DNA of 64,000 bases from positions 62,001 to 126,000 of the forward strand of contig NZ_PZYY01000009.1 of assembly GCF_003047265.1 (NCBI RefSeq), given 5' to 3'. The notes beneath the pieces are model-generated. The model was not told where the DNA came from. It searched no databases and was given only the letters and a program-made list of their open reading frames with translations. The DNA comes from Nocardioides terrigena. Its GTDB lineage: Bacteria; Actinomycetota; Actinomycetes; Propionibacteriales; Nocardioidaceae. The position numbers were made by a program, and so were the translations under genes. Positions within the stretch are counted from its first letter, which is position 1, and every line of letters starts with the position of its first letter. Shown here piece by piece: positions 17,147-26,096 of this stretch.

Positions 17147-18652
17147 TCAGGTCTCCTTGGGTGCCGGCGTGGCCGGGGTGTCGGGCATGAGGGTGTTCCA
17201 CAGGTGCATGAGGGCGTACGAGCGCCACGGCCGCCACTGCTCGGGGTCCGCCGGGCCGGCAGGCTCGGGGACCAGGTCGCGCAGCACGTTGCGGACGGCC
17301 AGGTCGGTCGGCAGGAAGACGTCGGGGTGGCCCAGCGCCCGCATCGCGACGTAGTCGGCGGTCCACGGCCCGATGCCGGGCAGCTCGAGGAGCGCACGGC
17401 GTACGTCGTCGCGGTCCGGACCGCGGTCCAGCGCGACGTCGCCGGAGGCCAGCGCCGCCGCCAGGCCGACCAGCGCGCGGCCGCGCGCACGGGGCATGGG
17501 AAGGGTCTCCGGATCGACCCGGGCGAGGGTCGCCGCGTCCGGGAAGAGGTGGGTCAGACCCGGGATCTCCGACTCGACGCGACGCCCGTGCTCGGCGACG
17601 ACCCGACCGGTGACCGTGCGGGCCCCCGTGACGCTGACCTGCTGCCCGATGACCGTGCGCACCGCCGTCTCGTCGCCGTCGACCTGGCCGGGGACGCGCA
17701 GACCCGGGGTCGCGCAGACCAGCCTGCCCAGCACCGGGTCGTCGGCGAGGTGGTCGTCGACCGCCACCGGGTCGCAGTCGGCGTCGAGAAGGCGCCGTAC
17801 GCGCTCGACGGCCGCCGAGGTGTCGCGCAGGTCGCGCAGCGAGAACTCCGCGGTGACGAAGGCGGTCTCGCCCGCCACGACCGAGTCGGCGAGCTCGAGC
17901 TGGACGGTGCCGGGGCCGTGCGGGAGGTCGAGGGTGCGGGCGTACCAGCCCGGTCCGGCGACCTCGACTCCCGGGACGAGGTGGTAGGCGAGGAAGTCGA
18001 GGAGGCGGCGACCGGCGAACGGCGTGCGGACCGCCAGCCGCATCACCACGGCGCCACGGGTGGTCGCACGCGTACGACGTCCGCGCAGCGCGGTAGGAGT
18101 GAGGGCGTAGACCTCACGGACGGTCTCGTTGAACTGGCGGATGCTGGAGAACCCCGCCGCGAAGGCGACGTCCGAGAGCGGCATCGACGTCGTCTCGATG
18201 AGCACCCGGGCGGTCTGCGCCCGCCGGGCCCGGGCCAGGGCGAGGGGCGGGGCCCCCAGCTCCTGCGTCAGCAGGCGACCGAGGTGGCGAGGGGTGTAGC
18301 CGATCCGCCGGGCCAGCCCGTCGACGCCCTCCCGGTCGACGAGGCCGTCGCTGATGAGACGCATCGCCCGCCCCGCCACGTCGGCTGCGACGTCCCAGTC
18401 GGGGCTGCCCGGGGTGGCGTCCGGCAGGCAGCGCTTGCACGCGCGGAAGCCGGCCGCCTGGGCGGCGGCGGCCGTCGGGTGGAAGGTCACGTTGGCGTAG
18501 GCGGGGGTGCGGGCCGGACAGCTCGGGCGGCAGTAGATGCCCGTCGTGCGCACGGCCGTGCAGAACACCCCGTCGAAGCGACGGTCCCTACTCTTCACGG
18601 CGCGGTAGCAGGACTCCGGGTCGAGGAGGGCCATGCGCGTCGCGGTGTTCAC
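17147..18652 (-). CDS. alkA: Ada methylphosphotriester domain / AraC HTH / AlkA glycosylase fusion
   Basis: 501-residue multi-domain alkylation-damage protein. Residues about 10-75: Ada N-terminal zinc domain with FDGVFCTAVRTTGIYCRPSC and ACKRC, the four-Cys site whose first Cys accepts methyl from phosphotriesters. About 85-190: AraC-type HTH. About 195-495: AlkA N-terminal domain and HhH-GPD 3-methyladenine glycosylase, with LPGIGPWTADYVAMRALG and the catalytic Asp in LPTDLAVRN. It could sense methylation, activate transcription and excise bases in one chain. CAGAAT seven bases before the GTG supports start 18652 as leaderless. Confidence 0.92.
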   Translation of the reverse strand: MNTATRMALLDPESCYRAVKSRDRRFDGVFCTAVRTTGIYCRPSCPARTPAYANVTFHPTAAAAQAAGFRACKRCLPDATPGSPDWDVAADVAGRAMRLISDGLVDREGVDGLARRIGYTPRHLGRLLTQELGAPPLALARARRAQTARVLIETTSMPLSDVAFAAGFSSIRQFNETVREVYALTPTALRGRRTRATTRGAVVMRLAVRTPFAGRRLLDFLAYHLVPGVEVAGPGWYARTLDLPHGPGTVQLELADSVVAGETAFVTAEFSLRDLRDTSAAVERVRRLLDADCDPVAVDDHLADDPVLGRLVCATPGLRVPGQVDGDETAVRTVIGQQVSVTGARTVTGRVVAEHGRRVESEIPGLTHLFPDAATLARVDPETLPMPRARGRALVGLAAALASGDVALDRGPDRDDVRRALLELPGIGPWTADYVAMRALGHPDVFLPTDLAVRNVLRDLVPEPAGPADPEQWRPWRSYALMHLWNTLMPDTPATPAPKET

Positions 18653-18740
18653 GAGGACGATTCTGGCGGAGGACCGATCGGGTTACCAGCGGGAATCGGA
18701 CACCGCGGCGGGCGTGCCGGGACGCGGCCCCGGCAACGAC

Positions 18741-18769
18741 GAAGGCCGGCCCCAGAGGGACCGGCCTTC
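18741..18769 (-). terminator. Terminator after tRNA-Glu
   Basis: GAAGGCCGG pairs with CCGGCCTTC over nine bases, then one mismatch and three more pairs around a three-base loop. It lies 11 bases past the tRNA 3' end on the minus strand, before the Ada-AlkA gene. Confidence 0.7.
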
Positions 18770-18779
18770 ATCTGTGTTG

Positions 18780-18852
18780 TACCCCCGACCGGATTCGAAC
18801 CGGCGCTAACGCCGTGAGAGGGCGCCGTGCTAGGCCGCTACACAACGGGGGC
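18780..18852 (-). tRNA. tRNA-Glu (anticodon CTC)
   Basis: 73-base tRNA on the minus strand. Acceptor GCCCCCG pairs with CGGGGGT (a G-U first pair, common in actinobacterial tRNA-Glu) with discriminator A. The anticodon loop CTCTCAC, flanked by the GCGCC/GGCGT stem, gives anticodon CTC (reads GAG). The T-arm GGTTCGAATCC is standard. CCA is not encoded. Sits 85 bases downstream of tRNA-Gln with a terminator between. Confidence 0.95.
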
Positions 18853-18911
18853 ATACTTTTTGCTTCTCACGAAGCGATCGGAACTATAACCACCGCTCCG
18901 ACCCCTACCAA

Positions 18912-18934
18912 AATCCCGGCCTCAGACCGGGATT
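18912..18934 (-). terminator. Terminator between tRNA-Gln and tRNA-Glu
   Basis: AATCCCGG (18912-18919) pairs with CCGGGATT (18927-18934) around a seven-base loop. On the minus strand the stem runs into TTTT, so this is a classical intrinsic terminator for tRNA-Gln and implies that tRNA-Glu has its own promoter. Confidence 0.75.
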
Positions 18935-18937
18935 CCG

Positions 18938-19009
18938 CTGGGATACTAGGACTCGAACCTAGAATAACTGGACCAGAACCAGTCGTGTTGCCAATTACAC
19001 CATATCCCA
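18938..19009 (-). tRNA. tRNA-Gln (anticodon CTG)
   Basis: 72-base tRNA on the minus strand. Acceptor TGGGATA/TATCCCA with discriminator G; anticodon stem ACTGG/CCAGT with loop TTCTGGT gives CTG (reads CAG). The T-arm is GGTTCGAGTCC. The weak U1-A72 pair is the usual hallmark of tRNA-Gln. CCA is not encoded. Confidence 0.95.
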
Positions 19010-19063
19010 CTGACTTACTGGTTTTCGGCCCTTCCGACTCGTCGTCCGGACCGAGAAGAAACC

Positions 19064-20014
19064 TTACACGGGACCGCGCGAGGCTTCCAAAACGGGCCCC
19101 CGCACGGTCGCCGACAGCCCCATCCGGCGGGCCGTCCAGGTGGCCAGGACGAGGTAGACGAGCGACTGGGTGAGCGTTCCCGGCAGGCTCCACCACGACC
19201 CGCCCGTCGGACTCAGGGTGCTGGCCATGTCGGTGAACGCGAGCGCCAGGCCGAAGGCCAGGAAGTTGTTGAGCACGTGCATGGCGATGCCTGCCTCGAG
19301 GCCACCGGTGAGGATGACGAGCGTGCCAGCAACCAGGCCGAAGGCCAGCCGGTCGACGAAGATCGGCCAGCTCTGGCCCAGCCCGTGCGCGAGGGCGAAG
19401 AGCAGGGCGGAGAACCCGACCGCGAACGCCCTGCTACCGAAGAGGCCGCCGAAGGCCTGCTGCAGGTAGCCGCGGAACGCGTACTCCTCGCCGGCCGCCT
19501 GGAGCGGCGTCAGCAGGAGGACGACGAGCAGGAAGTCGCGGGTGGTGCGGGTGAAGTCGTTGGGCTCCGTGGCCATCTCGGTGCCGCCCTGCTGGGGCAC
19601 GAACATGCTCACGACCACGGTCGCGACCAGCGCCACCACCGAGATGCCCAGGCAGGCCAGCAGGAAGCGCCAGCGGATGCGGGCGGCGACCGAGGACAGC
19701 CACCCGGGGCGCAGGCCGTGCAGCCACCAGGTCAGCAGCCAGGTGATCGGGATGGCGGTGGCCAGCACGAGGTTGACGTAGGCCAGGCCCAGCGGGGTGG
19801 GATCACCCAGGTCGAGGACGCGGTTGACGCCCTCCCCCACCGGCTGGTCGGTCGCCAGCAACCACACGACGTACGGCAGCTGCCACAGGAGTGGCGCCAC
19901 GGCGAAGACACCGAGGGTGAGCAGCACGACGCCCAGGATCGGGCGCCAGGCGCCCTGGCGACCGAGCCGGTGGACGAGGTGGTAGCCCAGGTCGTCGGGG
20001 CGCTGGTCGGGCAC
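19064..20014 (-). CDS. CPBP family intramembrane metalloprotease
   Basis: 316-residue polytopic membrane protein, about eight hydrophobic segments (for example 25-52, 76-97, 116-138, 161-172, 196-209, 226-238). The CPBP/Abi active-site motifs are intact: EEYAFRG (Glu176, Glu177, Arg181), His210 in FALAHG, and HVLNNF (His246, Asn250). Family members include CAAX-prenyl-type proteases and bacteriocin self-immunity proteins; the substrate here is unknown. It ends 55 bases before tRNA-Gln and follows gltX by nine bases, likely in the FAH-gltX operon. Confidence 0.88.
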   Translation of the reverse strand: MPDQRPDDLGYHLVHRLGRQGAWRPILGVVLLTLGVFAVAPLLWQLPYVVWLLATDQPVGEGVNRVLDLGDPTPLGLAYVNLVLATAIPITWLLTWWLHGLRPGWLSSVAARIRWRFLLACLGISVVALVATVVVSMFVPQQGGTEMATEPNDFTRTTRDFLLVVLLLTPLQAAGEEYAFRGYLQQAFGGLFGSRAFAVGFSALLFALAHGLGQSWPIFVDRLAFGLVAGTLVILTGGLEAGIAMHVLNNFLAFGLALAFTDMASTLSPTGGSWWSLPGTLTQSLVYLVLATWTARRMGLSATVRGPVLEASRGPV

Positions 20015-20023
20015 GGACGTCCG

Positions 20024-21475
20024 TCAGGCAGACATGGCGTCGCGCAGCCGGGCCAGCGAGCGCTCACGGCCCAGCAGCTCGAGCGACTCGAAGAGCGGCG
20101 GGCTGACCTTGCGTCCCGTCACGGCGATCCGCACGGGGCCGAAGGCGTGCCGCGGCTTGAGGCCGCGCTCCTCCACCAGGGCCCGGCGGAGCGCCTCGTC
20201 GATCTCGGCGGTGCTCCAGTGCTCGATGGCCGAGAGGGCGTCGTACGACGCGGCGACGACCTCGCGGCCGGTGTCGTCGAGCTCGTCGGTGCGGGTGAAG
20301 TCGGCGTCGTCGACGAAGAGGAAGCCGAGCATGTCGACGACCTCGGTGAGCTTGTTGATGCGCTCCCCCACCAGCGGCATGGCCTGGTCGAGCAGCTGCC
20401 GGTCGGGCAGGTCGGCGGGGTCGAGGACGCCGGCCTTCTCCAGGAAGGGCAGGCAGCGCTCGGTGATCTCGTCGAGCGGCAGCAGGCGCAGCTGCGAGGT
20501 GTTGATGGCCTCGGCCTTCTTGAGGTCGAAGCGCGCCGGGTTGGGGTTGACGTCCTTGATGTCGAACGCCTGCACCATCTCCTCGAGGGTGAAGACGTCG
20601 CGGTCCGGGGCGATCGACCAGCCGAGCAGCGCGAGGTAGTTGAGCAGGCCCTCGGGGAGGAAGCCCTGCTCGCGGTAGAGCTCCATGTGCGCCTCGGGGT
20701 CGCGCTTGGAGAGCTTCTTGTTGCCCTGGCCCATGACGTAGGGCAGGTGGCCGTACTGCGGGGTCTCCTCGGCGAGGCCGATCGCCTTGAAGGCCTCGAA
20801 GAGCGCGACCTGGCGGGGCGTGCTGGAGAGCAGGTCCTCGCCGCGCAGGACGTGGGTGATCCGCATCGTGGCGTCGTCGACCGGCGCGGTCAGCGTGTAG
20901 AGCGGGTCGCCGTTGGCACGCGCGAGCGCGAAGTCGGGGACGAACTCGGTCCGGAAGGTGATGTCGCCTCGCACCAGGTCGGTGAAGGTGATCTCGCCGT
21001 CGGGCATCCGGAAGCGGACGACCGGCGCGCGACCCTCGGCCCGGAAGGCGTCGACCTGCTCGTCGGTCAGCTCGCGGCAGAAGCCGTCGTACCCCATGAC
21101 CTTGGAGCCCGAGGCCTTGCGGCGCGCGGTGACCTCGTCGGTGGTGCAGAAGCAGTCATAGGTGTACGACGACGCGCGCAGGCGATCGAGCACGTCGGCG
21201 TAGATGTCGCTGCGCTCGGACTGGCGGTAGGGACCGAAGTCACCGCCCTTGAGCGGGCCCTCGTCCCAGTCGAGGCCGAGCCACTGCATCAGGTCGATGA
21301 GCGAGTCGTAGGACTCGGTGGTGTTGCGCTCCTTGTCGGTGTCCTCGATGCGGAACACGAACGTGCCGCCGTGGTGGCGGGCGAACGCCCAGTTGTAGAG
21401 GGCCGTGCGGGCGAGGCCGACGTGCGGGCTCCCGGTCGGGGACGGGGCCATGCGGACGCGGACGGGGGTGCTCAT
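20024..21475 (-). CDS. gltX: Glutamate--tRNA ligase
   Basis: Class I aminoacyl-tRNA synthetase, 483 residues. HIGH-type motif in MAPSPTGSPHVGLART (9-24) and KMSKS-type motif GNKKLSKRD. The C-terminal helical anticodon-binding domain is complete. Its ATG overlaps the FAH stop by four bases. Two tRNA genes for Glu and Gln lie about 1 kb downstream on the same strand; whether GluRS also charges tRNA-Gln (with GatCAB) cannot be told here. Confidence 0.97.
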   Translation of the reverse strand: MSTPVRVRMAPSPTGSPHVGLARTALYNWAFARHHGGTFVFRIEDTDKERNTTESYDSLIDLMQWLGLDWDEGPLKGGDFGPYRQSERSDIYADVLDRLRASSYTYDCFCTTDEVTARRKASGSKVMGYDGFCRELTDEQVDAFRAEGRAPVVRFRMPDGEITFTDLVRGDITFRTEFVPDFALARANGDPLYTLTAPVDDATMRITHVLRGEDLLSSTPRQVALFEAFKAIGLAEETPQYGHLPYVMGQGNKKLSKRDPEAHMELYREQGFLPEGLLNYLALLGWSIAPDRDVFTLEEMVQAFDIKDVNPNPARFDLKKAEAINTSQLRLLPLDEITERCLPFLEKAGVLDPADLPDRQLLDQAMPLVGERINKLTEVVDMLGFLFVDDADFTRTDELDDTGREVVAASYDALSAIEHWSTAEIDEALRRALVEERGLKPRHAFGPVRIAVTGRKVSPPLFESLELLGRERSLARLRDAMSA

Positions 21476-22281
21476 CGCTGTGCCACCTTGTTGGTGAGGG
21501 TGCCGATGCCGGCGATCGAGACCTCGACCTCGTCACCGACCTCCATGGGACCGACGCCCTCGGGGGTGCCGGTGAGGATCACGTCGCCGGGGAGCAACGT
21601 CATGACGCTGGACACGTGCGCGATCAGCGTCGGAATGTCGAAGATCAGGTCGGCCGTGGTGCCGTCCTGGCGGACGTCGCCGTTGACGTGGGTCTGGATC
21701 CGGACCCCGTCGACGAAGGTCTGCGGGTCCAGGTCGGTCTCGATCCACGGGCCGAGCGGGCAGAACGAGTCGAAGCCCTTGGCGCGGGTGAACTGCACGT
21801 CGGACTTCTGCAGGTCGCGGGCGGTGACGTCGTTGGCGATCGTGTAGCCGTGGATGACGTCGGTCGCCTGCTCCGGCGGCACGTCGCGGCAGATGCGGCC
21901 GATCACCACGGCCAGCTCGCCCTCGTAGTGCAGGTCCTGCGTCTGGCGGGGGTAGAAGATCGGGTCGTTCGGCCCGACGACGCTGGTGTTGGGCTTGAGG
22001 AACATGAGCGGCTCGGCGGGCAGGTCGTTGCCCATCTCGGCCGCGTGCGCGGCGTAGTTGCGGCCGATGCCGACCACCTTGCTGCGGGGCAGCACGGGGG
22101 CGAGGAGGCGGACGTCCTCGAGCCGGTACTGCTGGTCGAGCAGCTTGACGCCGACGTACAGGGGGTCCCCGGCGAGTGCCACGACGACCGTGTCGTCGGA
22201 CGGCTGGCCGAACTCGTCGACCTCGCCCGTCACGACGCCGTACATGGGCTCGTCTCCGGTGGTGAATCTGGCGATACGCAC
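21472..22281 (-). CDS. Fumarylacetoacetate hydrolase family protein
   Basis: 269-residue FAH-fold enzyme. Metal-binding acidic residues are visible in HYEGELAVVIG and ANDVTARDLQ, and the C-terminal GDVILTGTPEGVGP is the family signature. Family activities include hydrolysis or decarboxylation of beta-diketo acids and oxaloacetate; the substrate is not predictable. TAGGGT six bases before the GTG start and no Shine-Dalgarno suggest leaderless transcription of FAH-gltX-CPBP. Confidence 0.88.
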   Translation of the reverse strand: MRIARFTTGDEPMYGVVTGEVDEFGQPSDDTVVVALAGDPLYVGVKLLDQQYRLEDVRLLAPVLPRSKVVGIGRNYAAHAAEMGNDLPAEPLMFLKPNTSVVGPNDPIFYPRQTQDLHYEGELAVVIGRICRDVPPEQATDVIHGYTIANDVTARDLQKSDVQFTRAKGFDSFCPLGPWIETDLDPQTFVDGVRIQTHVNGDVRQDGTTADLIFDIPTLIAHVSSVMTLLPGDVILTGTPEGVGPMEVGDEVEVSIAGIGTLTNKVAQR

Positions 22282-22287
22282 GGCCCG

Positions 22288-22293
22288 ACCCTA
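22288..22293 (-). promoter_or_regulatory. -10 hexamer TAGGGT of FAH-gltX operon (leaderless)
   Basis: TAGGGT on the minus strand ends six bases before the GTG at 22281, with no ribosome-binding site between. Confidence 0.6.
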
Positions 22294-23661
22294 TCCGGCG
22301 GCCACCGCCCGCAGCGCGGCGAGGCTGCGCTCCACGTCCGTCCCGCTCGTCGACCAGTTGCTGACCGACACCCGGAGCACGGCCCGGTCGTGCCAGCGCG
22401 ATCCCGACATCCACGCGGTGCCGTCGGCCAGCACGCCCGCCACCACCGTGCGGGTCCGCTCGTCGTCGCCGAAGGCGGCACAGACCTGCGTGAAGTCGAC
22501 GTCGTTGAGCACCTCGGCGCCCTCGATGGCCCCGATGCCGCGGGCGAGCTCGGCGGCCCGGTCGCACAGGCCGTCGACGAGGTCCGCCACCCCGTCCCGC
22601 CCGAGGGCGCGCAGCACCGCCCACACGGTGAAGGCGCGCCCGCGCCGGCTGATCTCCGGCACCTTGTCGAACGGCTCGCCGGCCTCGTCGTGGATCAGGT
22701 AGTCACCGTGCATCCCCATGGCGGCGCGCAGGGCCGGGCGGGAGCGGACGATGGCCAGCCCGCAGTCGTAGGGGACGTTGAGGGTCTTGTGCGCGTCGGT
22801 GGCCCAGGAGTCGGCGGCCGCCACCCCGTCGACGAGGTGGCGGTGCGCGCGCGAGGCCCCGGCGAAGAGCCCGAAGGCCCCGTCCACGTGCACCCAGGCA
22901 CCGTGCTCGTGGGCCACGGCGATGGCCTCGGCGAACGGGTCGAAGGCTCCCGAGTGCACGTTGCCGGCCTGCAGGACGACGACCAGGGGTCGGCCGTCGT
23001 GGTCCTCCAGCGCGGACCGCAGGGCCGCGGGGTCGAGACGTCCCTGGTCGTCCACCGCGACCGGCTCGGGGAGCCCCAGGCCCAGGTAGCGCAGCGCCAG
23101 GTCGACGGTGTCGTGCCGCTCCGCGCCCACGACGACCCGCACCCCGGGAGAGCCGACCAGCCCGCGGCTCGCCACGTCCCAGCCGGCGCGGCGCAGCACC
23201 TCGTCGCGACCGGCCGCCAGGCAGGTGAAGTTGGCCATCGTGCCGCCGGTGACGAAGCCGACGGCGCTCTCCCCCGGCAGTCCCAGCAGGTCCAGCAGCC
23301 AGGCCTCGGTGATCTCCTCCACGGCGGTGTGGGCCGGGGTCAGGGAGCGGAGGCCCGCGTTCTGGTCCCACGCACTGACGAGCCAGTCGGCGGCCAGCGC
23401 GGCGGGGTGGGTGCCGCCGATCACGAAGCCGAAGAACCGTCCCGACGGCATCGCGGTGAGCCCGGGCTCGCAGGCCCGCGCCAGCAGGTCGACGACGTCC
23501 TCCGGCGCCGTCGGGCCCTGCGGGAGGTCGGCGCCCAGGCTCGCGGCCACCTGCTCCGGCGTGGCGGACGGGGGGACGCGGCGCTCGTCCAGCGAGGCCA
23601 GCCAGTCCAACGCGAGGGCGTGTGCGCGGTCCAGCGCCGGGTGTTCGGGCGTGCCGGTCAT
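22291..23661 (-). CDS. Group II PLP-dependent decarboxylase family protein
   Basis: 456 residues, aromatic-L-amino-acid/glutamate decarboxylase family. Motifs: SGRFFGFVIGG, TGGTMANFTCL, WVHVDGAFGLF with the PLP-contacting Asp, and the Schiff-base lysine in WATDAHKTLNVPYDCG. Family members decarboxylate Trp, Tyr, Phe, Glu or diaminobutyrate, but some are lyases; the substrate is not known here. ATG with GAGGAG before it. Divergent from the next gene with 56 bases between starts. Confidence 0.85.
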   Translation of the reverse strand: MTGTPEHPALDRAHALALDWLASLDERRVPPSATPEQVAASLGADLPQGPTAPEDVVDLLARACEPGLTAMPSGRFFGFVIGGTHPAALAADWLVSAWDQNAGLRSLTPAHTAVEEITEAWLLDLLGLPGESAVGFVTGGTMANFTCLAAGRDEVLRRAGWDVASRGLVGSPGVRVVVGAERHDTVDLALRYLGLGLPEPVAVDDQGRLDPAALRSALEDHDGRPLVVVLQAGNVHSGAFDPFAEAIAVAHEHGAWVHVDGAFGLFAGASRAHRHLVDGVAAADSWATDAHKTLNVPYDCGLAIVRSRPALRAAMGMHGDYLIHDEAGEPFDKVPEISRRGRAFTVWAVLRALGRDGVADLVDGLCDRAAELARGIGAIEGAEVLNDVDFTQVCAAFGDDERTRTVVAGVLADGTAWMSGSRWHDRAVLRVSVSNWSTSGTDVERSLAALRAVAAG

Positions 23662-23704
23662 GGCTGCTCCTCACGTGGGTTCCCCAGTGTGGCACCGCCC
23701 GACC

Positions 23705-23710
23705 TACCCT
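23705..23710 (+). promoter_or_regulatory. -10 hexamer TACCCT (leaderless)
   Basis: TACCCT ends seven bases before the GTG at 23718. No Shine-Dalgarno precedes that start, which supports both the start choice and a leaderless mRNA. Confidence 0.6.
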
Positions 23711-23717
23711 GTCCTGC

Positions 23718-24587
23718 GTGCAGGTCGTGGTGCAGGAGCAGGTGCTGGCGCGGGAGGAGTGGCTCCCCCGCGCCGAGGCGCACGCCGCGCGGATCGACGC
23801 CCACGTGGCTCCGCACCTGTCGCGCCGGGCCGGCGGGGTGAAGCACCCGGTCCACGACTTCCTGTTCACCTACTACTCCCAGCGGCCCGCCCAGCTGCGG
23901 CGCTGGCACCCGGGGTACGGCGTGCGGCTCGCCGACGCCCCCGAGTACGACGGGCTGCGGGGCTACGACTCCGGCGCCGTCACCGAGGCGTACGTCGCGT
24001 CGCAGGCGCCGTTGCTGCGCGGGCTGGCGAACCTGCTGCGGGCGACCGAGTCGCGCCCGGCCCACACGGGGTGCTTCGGGCTGCACGAGTGGGCGATGGT
24101 CTACGGCCAGTCCGCCGACGAGGTGCGGCACCACGACTGGCCGCTGCGGCTCGGGGCGACGGGCACCGACGCCGTCGTCGAGTCGCACCGCATCCAGTGC
24201 TCGCACTTCGACGCGTTCCGCTTCTTCACGGGGCCGGCGCGGCCGCTCAACGCGATGCAGCCCGGGCGCGACGACCGGGCGTCGTACGAGCAGCCGGGGT
24301 GCCTGCACGCCGGGATGGACCTCTACAAGCACGCCTTCCGGCTCACGCCGATGATCAGCTCGGACATCGTCGCCGACTGCTTCGAGCTGGCCCGCGACAT
24401 CCGCGAGCTCGACATGCGGGCCGCGCCGTACGACCTCGCGGACCTCGGCTTCGACCCGGTGCGCATCGAGACGGCCGAGGGCAAGGCCGTGTACGTCCGG
24501 GAGCAGCGGGCCTTCGCCGAGCGGGGGGCTCCCCTGCGGCGACGGCTCGTCGAGGAGTGCGAGCGGCTCGGCCGCGTCACTTCCTGA
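23718..24587 (+). CDS. Conserved actinobacterial protein of unknown function
   Basis: 289 residues from GTG 23718. I recognise the style (HPVHDFLFTYYSQRPAQLRRWHPGYG near residues 46-72, then HEWAMVYG and SHRIQCSHFDAFRFF) from actinobacterial proteins often labelled 3-methyladenine DNA glycosylase, but there is no HhH-GPD or other known glycosylase motif, so that label should not be trusted. Many His, Trp and Tyr and conserved Asp/Glu suggest an enzyme. Its last 11 bases overlap the CYTH-CHAD gene tail to tail. Confidence 0.65.
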   Translation: MQVVVQEQVLAREEWLPRAEAHAARIDAHVAPHLSRRAGGVKHPVHDFLFTYYSQRPAQLRRWHPGYGVRLADAPEYDGLRGYDSGAVTEAYVASQAPLLRGLANLLRATESRPAHTGCFGLHEWAMVYGQSADEVRHHDWPLRLGATGTDAVVESHRIQCSHFDAFRFFTGPARPLNAMQPGRDDRASYEQPGCLHAGMDLYKHAFRLTPMISSDIVADCFELARDIRELDMRAAPYDLADLGFDPVRIETAEGKAVYVREQRAFAERGAPLRRRLVEECERLGRVTS

Positions 24588-26085
24588 GCCAGCCGGGCCT
24601 GCTCGCCGCCTCGGCGATGACGTCGGCACTCCCGGCGCGGAGCTCGGCGGCCCGCTCGGCCTCGAGCTGCTGCAGGCGGCCCAGTCCCAGGCCCACCGGA
24701 CCCGTCGCCTCGCGGTGGTGAGCCAGGTCGTCCAGGGCGGCCCGGGAGACGACGGTGTCCTGGTGCTCCCCGAGCACCTCCTGCACCGCCTCGGCCCGGG
24801 CGGCGAGCTCCTCGGCACCGGCACCGAGGACGGGCGTGGCCGCCTCGGCGGCGTACCGCAGGCGCTTGGCCGCCTTGCGGACGTCGTGCAGGGCGCGGTC
24901 CTGCGACGGCTCGTCGGCGGCCTGCTCGACACGGCGTGCGCGGCGGCGGAAGCGCTTCACCTCGGCGCGCAGCATCGAGGTGAGCGCCCGGCGCGCCGGG
25001 CGCTCGGCGCGGGACCTGAACGGCGCTGCGGTGAGGAACTCCTCGAGGCCGTCCAGCAGCCGGAGGTAGCGGACGTCGTCGAGCACACGGGCGGCGTCGG
25101 CCAGCGCGACCCGGTGCTCGTCCGTGAGCACCGCGTCGACATGGCGGCGGGTCGCCACCGTCGTGGGGTCGTCGTCCCTGAGCAGCGCGTCGAGGCGCCC
25201 CCGCAGCACGGTCAGGTCGCGGGCATCACCCAGCGAGGAGCCCAGCCAGCGCAGCTCTTCACGCAGCGAGTCGGCCGTCCCTGCCGCGTCCTTCGTCACC
25301 AGCGGGCGGAAGGTCGCGAGGGCGGACCGGAGTCGCCGGGCCGCCACCCGGATCTGGTGGACGGGCTCGTCGAGACGGCCGGACCGGAGCTCCCGGTCCT
25401 GCTCCAGCAACCGGTCCAGCTGCGCGGCCAGGTAGCCGAGGCAGACCTCCCCGACCGTGGTCGCACCGATCGCCGAGTGCCGCCTCCAGCCGTCGTCCGG
25501 CAACCGGTCGGCCAGGATGCGCGCTACCTTGGAGGCCCGGGTGGCGGGGCTCGCTCCGGCGGACCGCAGCACCGGGTCGAGGGCATCGAAGACGCCCCTC
25601 CCGCCCTCGACCAGCTCGAGCTCCCACTCGCGCCATGCGTCGGTGGTGAGACCCTCGCCGGCAACCACGGGCAGGGCCTCGGCCCGGACCCGGTCGTCGC
25701 ACAGCTCGGCCACGACCACGCCGTCCTCGACGACCCGGCGCACCGACCTGCGGGTGCTCAGGCGGGCCACGGGCACCACCTCGACGTCGCGCAGGTGCGC
25801 CCGCACCCGGTCGAGCAGCGGGGGCGGGACCGTCTCACTCCCGATCGGCGCGTGCACCTCGACCCGGGCGTCGTCCTTGCCGGGCAGCTTGAGGTGCCAG
25901 CCCTCGTCGACCCCACCCGTGCGCCGGCGCAGCGTGATCCCCGCGGCCTGCAGCCGGAGGTCGGGGGTGTCGTAGTAGGTGGCGACGAGGTCGTGCTCGA
26001 CCGGCTCGACCGCTCCCGGCAGGTCGGGGACGACGGCGTCCGGGCCCACGTCGTACTTGCGCTCGACCTCGCGCTGATCGACCAC
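24577..26085 (-). CDS. CYTH and CHAD domain protein
   Basis: 502 residues. N-terminal CYTH domain (about 1-200) with the ExExK-type start QREVERKYDV and further strand repeats; such domains are triphosphate tunnel enzymes. The CHAD domain (about 210-495) has two conserved helices, HQIRVAARRLRSAL and HDVRKAAKRLRYA, whose His and basic residues bind polyphosphate. Likely an inorganic triphosphatase or polyphosphate-associated protein. The frame runs 2 kb further upstream but only as a shadow; GTG 26085 follows GAGGGG and is 11 bases after the sulfotransferase stop. Confidence 0.88.
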   Translation of the reverse strand: MVDQREVERKYDVGPDAVVPDLPGAVEPVEHDLVATYYDTPDLRLQAAGITLRRRTGGVDEGWHLKLPGKDDARVEVHAPIGSETVPPPLLDRVRAHLRDVEVVPVARLSTRRSVRRVVEDGVVVAELCDDRVRAEALPVVAGEGLTTDAWREWELELVEGGRGVFDALDPVLRSAGASPATRASKVARILADRLPDDGWRRHSAIGATTVGEVCLGYLAAQLDRLLEQDRELRSGRLDEPVHQIRVAARRLRSALATFRPLVTKDAAGTADSLREELRWLGSSLGDARDLTVLRGRLDALLRDDDPTTVATRRHVDAVLTDEHRVALADAARVLDDVRYLRLLDGLEEFLTAAPFRSRAERPARRALTSMLRAEVKRFRRRARRVEQAADEPSQDRALHDVRKAAKRLRYAAEAATPVLGAGAEELAARAEAVQEVLGEHQDTVVSRAALDDLAHHREATGPVGLGLGRLQQLEAERAAELRAGSADVIAEAASRPGWLRK

Positions 26086-26096
26086 CGGCCCCTCGC

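Noticed and set aside
22291..23661. Aromatic amino acid decarboxylase with a named substrate
   Set aside because: Fold and lysine motif are clear, but nothing in sequence or neighbours fixes the substrate.
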